From NCBI GenBank assembly GCA_033439255.1, contig JAVRDV010000016.1:806001-870000 (forward strand): 64,000 bases of DNA, given 5' to 3'. The notes beneath the pieces were generated by a model. It was not told where the DNA came from and ran no database searches. It was given only the letters and a program-made list of their open reading frames with translations. Made by a program: the position numbers and the translations under genes. Within the stretch, counting starts at the first letter, position 1. The number at the start of each line of letters is the position of its first letter. Of this stretch, positions 19,661 to 28,128 are shown in pieces. The DNA comes from Hericium rajendrae (lineage: Eukaryota > Basidiomycota > Agaricomycetes > Russulales > Hericiaceae).

Positions 19661-20147
19661 TAGCATATGCAACTAACATAGCTCTTATAGGTATGATAGC
19701 TAGGTACCATATGATAGCTTCATAGGTAGCTATGATAGCTATGATAGCACTCCATAGCATCACCCTTGAGCTTCATAGCACTATATAGCATCTCTCTTTG
19801 GCTATGTGGGCTATACAATAAAGGGCGATACTATGAAGCTAGGAGATCTATGTAGACTAGATAGAGCTATGTATCACTGGCAAATTTTTCAGATGGTCAT
19901 GCCAGTTCAGCAGGGTGCGCAGATGGTGAGGGCTAAGAGTGGACATGGTATTGCTTTATGGAAGTAGATAGATGCATTCCCATCAATGCGGGGATGTGCA
20001 CATTAACGTGATCACGTCGTGAGCATCGCAACGTGCTCTTACCATGGACTCGAGCGACATCCGCTGACCCCCCACCTTCACGGCATGCAGAGCTTATCAC
20101 CCCCATCATTTCCCCGTCGCATCGCCGCCTATTGTCTGACACTGTGC

Positions 20148-20655
20148 AGAGTTCTTAAGAGCCGTGAGTTGACCGAAGACCAGCACTTCAAAGCCGCCGT
20201 CGTCGGCTGGTGTATCGAATTTGTGTGTCCTGTCTTCTCCTCTACCTCTTATTGCATTTCTTTGCTCAGCTGCAAGGGTACTTCTTGGTGACCTCATGGA
20301 CTCACCCGTGAGTCATGGTCAGCCATGCTGGTACCGCATCGAAAGCATCGGCAATATTGCAGTCAACGATGGCATGACTTGAATCGTACCTCCTCACAGT
20401 CATCAAGAAGTGCTTCTGTGCTCAGCGGTACTAATTGCACTTCCTCGAGCTCTACCACGACATCAGGTACAAGACAGAGATGGGGCAGCTGGTCAACCTG
20501 ATCACCATGCCCGAGGACAAAGTTGACCTCTCCAAGTTCTCGCCAAGTTCTCGCTCAACCACCACTGTGTTCTACTTGTTCTATCTCCCAGTCGCGTTCA
20601 CGATGCACATGTACCTTGTGCCCGAAGCCGCGAGCATCATGCCTGGGAAGCCGCT
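20148..20655 (+). pseudogene. ERG20: Farnesyl diphosphate synthase pseudogene fragment
   Basis: FPPS makes C15 farnesyl diphosphate for sterols and prenylation. Recognisable pieces are RELTEDQHFKAAVVGWCIE, then after an intron (from about 20222 to CTGCAAGG near 20270) DLMDSPVSHGQPCWYR, IGNIAVNDGM, LELYHDIRYKTEMGQL, EDKVDLSKFS and FYLFYLPVAF. The first Asp-rich motif is damaged: the expected DDxxD has lost one Asp codon and the frame shifts at this point. The frame also shifts after NDGM. The N-terminal third and everything after the YLPVA region, including the second DDxxD, are absent. This is a non-functional partial copy; an intact gene is presumably elsewhere. Confidence 0.82.
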
Positions 20656-21449
20656 ACCTCCTGACGGATTGCATATTACTGTCAGTCTGACCCGCTGGGT
20701 ATTGAAGCACCAGGCTTGTACAAGCTTTTCTATGACTACATGCTGGGAGATGGACGATTCAAGATGTTTTTGGCTTTTATAGGGGCCCGTCATGACCATG
20801 CAGATGCTCGTTCTGGAGATGTCTTGACACTCAGTACTCAGCACGCAGTCTCATTTGACTTCCCTGGATACCTTCACGACTATGATGCTTACGGCGACTT
20901 GGCTAAGCACCCGCTGCCATCTCAGACAAGACCACTTCATGAACGCAAATTTTCAAGCCCGTCGGCTCGTAATAAGGCTTGAAATTTTGTATAGATATGG
21001 GACTCTGTCTAAAGTAACTGATTCTGAAGAGATAACCCAGTTCTCGTATGATTTGCATCTACAATTGAACGATGTCCGCAGCGCAGTCGAAGGCCGTACA
21101 TGAGCTCGACTCGAGCCGCGGCGGGCGCTCGTTCACACCTAACCCTACTTGAACTGGAGGAGCAGTAAGCCTTGTCACACACCTCCAAGATCTCGACAGT
21201 CGGCATGTAGCAAGGCGTGAAAATCTCCATGAAGGTTTAATACGGTGGTATAAACCCATTCGTAAGATCAAATGCTACTTTTCGAGTGGTTTGAGCAAGG
21301 AATAGGCACGTCACAGCGTGTGACTGAAAGCGTGCTTTGTGACTGCATCTTATCCTGATGACAACACCTTGACAATCTTGCTAACTTTGAATCTCTTCAA
21401 ATTTCGCGTTGTATTGTCCTCGCTTTTCTCATATTAAAGTCTGGCCCGT
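20656..21449. other. Region without a supported gene
   Basis: Short plus-strand frames (for example 20716-20982) run on from the FPPS remnant but show no FPPS C-terminal motif or other recognised domain. Confidence 0.45.
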
Positions 21450-21515
21450 GTGGTAACTAATTCGAGGTTTCTCGGGTCTTTGTGTCAAAGCTCAAGGAGG
21501 CCGAGAGGTGCTGAG

Positions 21516-22067
21516 ATGAATTTTAGACTCAGAAGGGATCCGCCACCAAAGTGGCAAGAAGTTTCGGGCTGGCGGGTCTCGGCCACCCTAAGCCATACCT
21601 TGGCTATCAACCAAAAAACCATTTTTCCTGATGTCCGTGATGATGGCGCCGTCCTGTTCCCACTGTACGAACACACCACGAAGCTCAAGCCCGAGTCACA
21701 GCAGCTGCCGCCGGGCATGCTCATCGAGTTCTCCGGCGCGAGATGCCTCAAAGTGCCCCAGTTATTGCACGACATCGGCCCCGTTGCCCGCCCCATCACG
21801 AACTTCCTCTCGGTGCCACAACCGGCAGCAACGGCAGCAACGGCGACGGACATGGCGATGACAGCAGCGATGGCGACGGACACCGCAGCGATGGTGGTGG
21901 CAGCAACGGATACGGACACGAACACGAACACGGCGGCGGCGGCAGCGGCAGCAGCAGCAGCGACGGCGATGGCGGCAGTGACGGCAGCAGAAACGATGGA
22001 CGAGGCGGCAGCGACGGCGACAGCGGCAGCAGCGGACGGGGCGTCCACGTCGTCGCAAGCCGCTTGA
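21516..22067 (+). CDS. Hypothetical ORF with Ala/Thr low-complexity tail
   Basis: The frame opens before 21450 and includes an ATG at 21516. About 110 residues of normal composition (KWQEVSGWRVSATLSHTLAI, PLYEHTTKLKPESQQLPPGM) are followed from 21820 by an imperfect GGCAGCAACGGCGACGG-type repeat read as Ala/Thr/Met. The +1 frame reads the same repeat as Gly/Ser/Asp/His (GSNGSNGDGHGDDSSDGDGH), so the repeat part may be coding in either frame or not at all. No family recognised. Copy C begins 110 bp downstream. Confidence 0.3.
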   Translation: MNFRLRRDPPPKWQEVSGWRVSATLSHTLAINQKTIFPDVRDDGAVLFPLYEHTTKLKPESQQLPPGMLIEFSGARCLKVPQLLHDIGPVARPITNFLSVPQPAATAATATDMAMTAAMATDTAAMVVAATDTDTNTNTAAAAAAAAAATAMAAVTAAETMDEAAATATAAAADGASTSSQAA

Positions 22068-22679
22068 GACGTTTTGTGTCGCACGCCATGTGTCGTGCCG
22101 TCTTCACCTCAGGCCTTCGAGCTCTGATTCCGCAGGGGGGGTTCTCGCTTTATCTTGTCATCCATTCTGATTATTTCATCTGAGAAAATTCACATGGCTA
22201 TAGAGCTCTATATAGATTATATAAATGTCATAGGGCCATAGCTATGCCACCTATTCTATAGATGGCCATAGAAGGGGGTCATCTATAGAGTGCTATAGAG
22301 CTACTTAGGATAGCTATAGAGTGCTATGATAGCTATAGAGCTACAAGACATAGCTATAAAGCTATGAGAGTAGCTATGTAGAAGATGTTCACTATACACA
22401 TTATACAGAATATATTTGCTACAGATGTCATGGATGCTCTGATTGTTACAATTAGCTGAGTACTCTACATATTTTTAATAGACTACAATATTTTATTTGA
22501 AATTTATAGTCATACTAGACTTAGTATAATTCTACAGATATCTTCATATTGATAAAGTAAACCATTTATAAAGATCACACAAAAGGTAAAGGAAAGCAAG
22601 ATATTTTATTAACTAATTACAACATGATAATATACTACAACATTATATACTACAACAAAACCACTAAGACAATATAAAC

Positions 22680-22945
22680 ATTAGTCAAGACTAATATGAA
22701 ACACTACAAGACTTACCATTACTACAAAAAAGCAAAACATTCTAGAGAAAAAAGGCATTAGTATTAGAAGATAACAACAATAATCTATAAAAGCTTACCA
22801 AACTAACAAAAAAGCGAAAACAGAGACAATCTGAAAACATTAGCATAAGACATAAGAAAACTTACCTAACAAGCATACAAAGGCACTATAACAGTATGAA
22901 GGGATTAGCACAAAAGAGACTAAGACTAGAAGCTTACCTTAATAA
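22680..22945 (-). ncRNA. Copy C spliced transcript with three mini-exons
   Basis: On the minus strand, successive short exons end in GTAAG donors. One of about 20 nt is followed by an intron with ATGCTAATG and TTTTCAG. Next comes a 32-nt exon with core GTTTTCGCTTTTTTG, an intron with TACTAATG and CTCTAG, and a 25-nt exon AATGTTTTGCTTTTTTGTAGTAATG with its own GTAAGT. It is the clearest mini-exon series of the four copies. Non-coding nature is inferred. Confidence 0.45.
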
Positions 22946-23128
22946 AGATAGCAACGACGAGCAACAAACGACGACGATGAGCGAGCCAGCAACAACGACG
23001 AGCGAGCCAGCAATGACGATGAGCAAGCAAGCGGCGATGACGAGCAAGCAAGTGACGACGACAAAACGTCGACGTGGCAAGAGATGGTGGGGATTAAAGA
23101 GCAAGAGGTAACATGCGTCGCGCGAGCC

Positions 23129-23136
23129 TTATATAC
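23129..23136 (-). promoter_or_regulatory. TATA box of copy C (minus strand)
   Basis: TATATAAG on the minus strand next to the inverted repeat CGAATCCCGG...GAGATTCG and followed by GCTCGCGCGACGC, as in copy A. Confidence 0.6.
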
Positions 23137-23581
23137 GAATCCCGGGCGAAGCCGAGATTCGTGGCTGCCGAGGGTTGCCGAGCGCCACGTCAGAGACTGG
23201 GTGCCCAGATGTGCTTATGTTGCATACGATGCACATAAACTTAGAGTACATTAGATATATACCGTGCTCATTAAATACACTGCTATCATTGGTCTGTATC
23301 TGTAGTCTTTTCCTATAAATTTATGGCCTTTTATTTGATTTGTTGGGGCTCGAAAAGTTCGAACGCGTGTTCGGTGGCTGAAGTGCTAAACGCACGTCAA
23401 ACAAATAACTCGTTCGACGTTCACTCCTTTGTCCCTCAGCCTGCTCCTCGCTCCTCTAGCTTCTCTTCCTTATTTTTTTCCTTCTTCATTCATTTGGAGG
23501 ACCGGGAGGGCTTGCTAGGAAGTAATGGGGTCTTAGGTAAGTAAAATTATATTCTTATTGTGTCTTATTTGTACTAACTAA

Positions 23582-23614
23582 GAGAGTATCGCTCGGTTCT
23601 CGAGCGATACTCTC
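23582..23614 (+). repeat. Hairpin of copy C, 14-bp perfect arms
   Basis: GAGAGTATCGCTCG / CGAGCGATACTCTC with a 5-nt loop. It is preceded by a donor GTAAGTAAAA (23537) and a perfect TACTAAC branch site that ends about four bases before the stem. Confidence 0.9.
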
Positions 23615-23619
23615 GTTTC

Positions 23620-24720
23620 TGTTCGTAATCTCATCCCCAACCAGCCCCAACCCCCATGGCATGCCTCTCCCATCTCCCATGCACATTCCGCCCTCACCGC
23701 CTCTACCCCACGTCGCCGTGCGCGATCCTCAACGCCGCGCGTCATGCCTTCGCCCATGGCCTCCTCTCCCCATGACCCTGCGCACGGTCCCGTCATGTGC
23801 GTGCCATGTTACGCACGCCCTCGACTCCCCTTTTGCACGCACGGCCATGCCACGCATGCCTGACATGACGTGTCGTCTGTGCGTTGTCAACATCGTGCGG
23901 GCACGGGCCACGTCACCACCCGTGCCCTCGACCTCCATACGCGCGCACAGTAGAGTCCCGTACAGGGCTCGAACGCCCCCACACTGGTGCCCTATGCACA
24001 TGCTGTGCACCGCCTCACGCCCCACGCCCTGCCCGCAACGCTCGCATAATGCCCCGCAACTGCGCATGTGCAAATCCCTAGCGTGTCCCGCCCCGCCCAC
24101 GTGCACGACATCCTATCCACGTCCGCAGGCTTACGACGACACTGTGTGTGCCCGCTCTCCTGCCATGCTCCGCACGCACAGCTCCATGTGCAGGCACAGC
24201 AACCCATGCACGCGCACGCTCATACCCCATATGCACGACGCCCTGCGCGCGTGTCAATGCCGGACCGCGTGCACAACGCATGGCATGCACGCACAAGGCC
24301 CGCATACGCGTGCAAGCCCAATCCGTGCCGAATGCCTCACGTTCAGCCACAATGCCAAGGGCACGTGCTCAATGCCCCGCACGCATGTCAAACACGGCCC
24401 GCCTAACAGGTCGCGCCTGCCCGACAGCGCCGCGTGTCTGCACGTCTCATCCCCACATGCTCACGCGACGCATCACATCCATGTCCGACATCGGGCACTC
24501 GTGCACCACCCTGCACGCTCCGCCTTCCTGCGCGCCACGCCCCGCCTTCCCGCGCGCCACGCCCCGCCTTCCCGTGTGCCACGCCCCGCCTACATGCGCC
24601 TCCTGCTGACGTGCGTCATGCCCGGCCCTCATGCGCGGCATCCCATCAACGTGTGCGATCCCCGCACATTCTGCGCCTGCACGCTCAATAGGCACCGGCA
24701 TGGGCGCTCAATAGGCGCGG
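23620..24720. repeat. GC-rich arm of copy C
   Basis: About 1.1 kb of degenerate GCACGCCC / CATGCGC words, including a threefold CGCGCCACGCCCCGCCTTCC repeat near 24530-24590. The 362-codon frame across it is low-complexity (His, Arg, Pro, Ala, Cys) and not accepted as a gene. Confidence 0.65.
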
Positions 24721-26214
24721 GTCATCTGAGAAAAAGGATTTTTATATAGCAGCAAGTGCTGTTATGGGTGCTATCAGTGAGCTATGGGGGCTATAAAGTT
24801 GAACTATTCAGCTATGTGGAGCTATGGGGCCTATGATAGCCTCCATAACATGAAGTGTTAAATACATAGGGTGACATAGCCTTTATAATAAGGGGTGTCA
24901 CATACATAGGACTATCAGACTTACTTAGCCAGACTATAGGTACTATGGCCACTCCAGCCACTATCATAACCCAGATAGGCACATAAGACATTGAATCAAA
25001 CTCATATTGTATTCAAAGGTAACTATGACAAAGGGACCACGAAAACTAAGAGACTAGTGAGGAAAGGTGCTGAGTGGACCTCATGCCCTCACATACATTG
25101 CCCGTCCCCATCTATGTACGTGCGTGCGTGCGCTGGTGACACCACACGATCACGCACGCATCGTCTGGGATGCTGCGGGCGGGCGATCGCGTACACGGGC
25201 AGCGGGCGGGGCAGGGGGCGCAGATCGAGTGTGGCCGCGCACGAGCTTGCGCGGCCGTGTGCGGCACGTTGTGGCCGTACATGGGGCCATGCGTGAGCTG
25301 GCCAGTCGCGCATGGCCGCGTGCGAGTTGGCGTGGTCATACGTGGCTTTGTACTGGCGCGCGCGAGCTTGCGCAGCTGTGCGCGGAGTGAGGTGGCCACG
25401 GGAGGTCATGTGAGGGGCCGTGCGCGAGCTGGCACGGTCGCGCAGGGCCGTGTGCATGCGCGGGCGAAGCGGTCGTGCAGAGGCCGCATGCGGGGCGAGA
25501 TGCTGGCGCACGGGGTGTGCGGGTCATGCGTGGCAGCGGGAGGCCGACATGACCATGGCGGCGCAGTGCTGACATGGCCGTGGCATCGCAGGGCTGACAT
25601 GGCCGTGCCCGTGCTCGTATGCGGGAGTTGGCGCGGATGCGCCCACGTCGTCCGAGCATGCGAGGGTGTACGCGCGTAGTCGGGGCCTCCTGCAGGCGTG
25701 CGGCCGCGCGTGGTTGTGTGTGCGCTCGTGGAGCCCCGGACTCGCGTGCGAGAGCGCACGCACAGGTTGTCACGGGCATGCGCACACGGGCTGGGACTTG
25801 GACCCTCGTGCAGGCCTTCGCACCGTGCGTGGCCCTGCATCATCGCGCGCTGGCAAGGCCGCGGGCGGACGTGCATGGCCGTGCGTGCGCAGTCATGCGT
25901 CGCGGCCGCAAATGCGTTGTCGATGGTGCGGGGGTGCTCGTACACGGAGCTGGTGAGATAGAATGTAGAGGGCGCACCTGGGTCGTTGAGGAGTTGCGGA
26001 GCATGCGGGAGGCCGGATGAGTGCGACGACACGGATATGGATGCCGTCATTGGCGGGTGGGGAAACGGGAGAGTCGTGGTGGCGGCGCATTCGAGAAGTA
26101 GATGGGGCGCTGGTGACGTGGCAGATGCGGCGGGATGTGGGAACGTCGGCGGGAGTGTGGAGAGGTCGACGGAGATGGCGTCGACGGCGACGAGGGTGGA
26201 GGAACGAGATAAAC

Positions 26215-26246
26215 GAGAGTATCGCTCAAGAACGAGCGATACTCTC
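26215..26246 (-). repeat. Hairpin of copy D, 13-bp perfect arms
   Basis: GAGAGTATCGCTC / GAGCGATACTCTC with a 6-nt loop. On the minus strand it follows a GTAAGTAAAA donor (26294) and a CACTGATAAAG branch-like site. Confidence 0.9.
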
Positions 26247-26690
26247 TTTATCAGTGCGAATAAACATGTTCCGAGAGTTGTTTTTACTTACCTTGAATCC
26301 CCCTAAGCCCTGACAGATCCTTCTGCATTCGAATCGACGAGTTAAAGCGAAAAAAGAGACGGAGGGAGGGACAAGGAACAAGGAGTAAGGAAGGACGACA
26401 GTCAAAGACGAACTTCGACGCGACTTCGGTGCTTCAGCCACCGAACGCGCGCGATTCGAATGCTTCAAACTTAGTAAATCAAATAAAATCAAATAAAACC
26501 AGAAAAAAAGCGTACAGCTAAAGTCCAGCTATTCAATCGTATTTTATGAGCTACATCTCTATCTAAGTTCCAGTAAGCTACTGGGTTGCTCAATGAAATT
26601 AGTGCAATCTGGCACTTAGCCTCTGACGTGAGTGCTCGGCACCGCCCGGCCCGGTCTCGGCAGCCACATTTGGCGCTCCGCTCGCCACGT

Positions 26691-26699
26691 CTATATAAG
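26691..26699 (+). promoter_or_regulatory. TATA box of copy D
   Basis: CTATATAAG lies between a GC block (GGCGCTCCGCTCGCCACGT) and CCTGCGCGAGGC plus a CT run, as in B. Confidence 0.65.
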
Positions 26700-26724
26700 G
26701 CCTGCGCGAGGCACTGTCTCTCTC

Positions 26725-27050
26725 TCTTCCTTACCACTACCATCTTCCGTCTTTCGTCATTCGCTCCTCTTTTGCTTTGACCTTCTTATGTTCGGTAGGT
26801 TGTTATGTTGTTCTCTTGACTACTAACCCTAATGTTCTTTGTAGACTCAATATTTTCGCTTTTTCTTTTCTTTGGTATGTCTTATATTCTTTTATATATA
26901 TCTCTTTTCTCTTATACTAATTTATTAATCTATGTTTAGATCATATTTTCGCTTTTTCTTATCTTTGAGGTAAGTCTTATCTTATCTTATCTTTTATCTT
27001 ATCTTATGTGTTTTATCTTATCTAGCTTGAGTTGATTATAAGTTGTTATG
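26725..27050 (+). ncRNA. Copy D spliced transcript with two 30-nt mini-exons
   Basis: First exon ends TTCG|GTAGGT (26794). Intron with TACTAAC ends TTTGTAG (26844). A 30-nt exon (26845-26874) contains TATTTTCGCTTTTTCTTT and ends TTTG|GTATGT. The next intron ends GTTTAG (26939). A second 30-nt exon (26940-26969) contains ATTTTCGCTTTTTCTTA and ends TTTGAG|GTAAGT. The near-identical mini-exons suggest internal duplication of an exon-intron unit. Confidence 0.5.
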
Positions 27051-27500
27051 TATTATAGTTTTGTAGTAATTGGTTCCTTGTATAAATATGTTGCAATGGA
27101 ATATTGTTTATAATATAATGCTTCCAAAATTTCGATCTTTTGAAGACTTTGAATATAATAAGATAGACTTATATTATATTTATATTTTATATATATATTG
27201 ATAGTACTTCTGAATGACATATTGAACAGAGATAACATAGAATAGATAGAAGTCTGAATAACTAGATATAATATGATGGTGAGAATATATCACATAGCTA
27301 ACATAGCTCTTATAGCTATCTTATACTATAGTAGCTATGATAGCTTATGTTCTATACTATGATAGCTATGATAGCTACCATAGCTACTGCCTTATCCTAT
27401 GGTAGCTATGTAGCCCTATGTAGATTATCTTGCTACTATGAGATGGCTATGAAGAAAAGGGGACTGCTATGGCCCTATTAGAGCTATGTAGACTACATAG

Positions 27501-28128
27501 TGCAATATACCACACAATACATTGACTTTCGCCGCAACCTACGGGCCAGACAAAAGTGGCCTAAGGCCGTAAGTTACGGACTGGTCAAAGCCAGCTGGAA
27601 TCACCGTTTTTGGTCCGTAAGCCACGAACCAGCTGGATTTGGGAATAGACCGTAGGTTATGGGTCGGCTTGCATAGATATGTACTGCAGTTTACGGTGCA
27701 GCTCGGTCACCCATATTTAATGCCTCGCAAACTACGGCCCAGCTCAACTGGCCTCGTCCCTGTCCGGATTCACCAGCCCGGTCTCGGACCACTGCATGCA
27801 CATTCGGACTCGGACTCGGACTCGGATTCGGACTTATATTATTCGGACTAGGGTTCGGATTTGGACTCGGAATTTCAGATTCTCAGATCCTTAGGCCTCG
27901 GACTTATGCTCAAATCTGGCTGCAGATTCGGATTCACTCAACGGACTTGGGCCAACCGGTTTCAGCGTGCAATGGACCGGTATACGAGAATCAGAATACA
28001 ATTGTATTGTCTGCGGACTACTACTTTCTCAGCCGGACTATCCACACGATGAAGGGAACTACTGATAAACGCGCACGAGAATCCATGCCTGACTAAATAA
28101 AATGTAAATAATGAGGAACTGACTGTGA
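27501..28128. other. Intergenic with decayed palindromic repeats and a TCGGAC hexanucleotide run
   Basis: 27530-27720 holds several CCGTAAGTTACGG / CAGCTGG-type imperfect palindromes. 27804-27835 is a TCGGAC-type hexanucleotide run. No gene. Confidence 0.6.

Larger units (their letters stand above)
17070..19895 (+). mobile_element. Repeat copy B: TIR-bounded 2.8-kb element
   Basis: The left end CATCTGAAAAATCTGTTTTCTACATAGCTCT and the reverse complement of the right end, CATCTGAAAAATTTG...ATACATAGCTCT, are inverted repeats that match the two ends of copy A. It runs opposite to A: (C)TATAG array (17087-17300), AT segment, GC arm (17450-18570), hairpin (18580-18611), divergent exon, TATA promoter facing right (19085), U-rich mini-exons, AT segment, (C)TATAG array (19670-19880). 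No protein-coding gene is credible. The words GGTCAT occur at both borders and may be a target duplication, but the boundary is ambiguous. Confidence 0.75.
22177..24722 (-). mobile_element. Repeat copy C: same family, distal end missing
   Basis: It starts CATCTGAGAAAATTCACATGGCTATAG, then a (C)TATAG array (22192-22385), AT-rich mini-exon region, promoter facing left (TATA 23129-23136), divergent exon, hairpin (23582-23614) and GC arm (23620-24720). The GC-arm end lacks the AT segment, array and TIR seen in A and B; copy D begins there instead. Orientation as in A. No coding gene. Confidence 0.65.
24723..27500 (+). mobile_element. Repeat copy D: same family, right end truncated
   Basis: Begins CATCTGAGAAAAAGGATTTTTATATAGC with a (C)TATAG array (24748-24960), then AT segment, GC arm (25080-26200), hairpin (26215-26246), divergent exon on the minus strand, promoter facing right (TATA 26691-26699), mini-exons, AT segment and a second (C)TATAG array (27290-27500). 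The expected right TIR is not found; sequence similarity fades after about 27500. Same orientation as B. GC arms of C and D face each other across D's left end. Confidence 0.65.

Noticed and set aside
23661-24749. 362-codon frame in the GC arm of copy C
   Set aside because: Same composition artefact; not conserved at the corresponding place in A, B or D.
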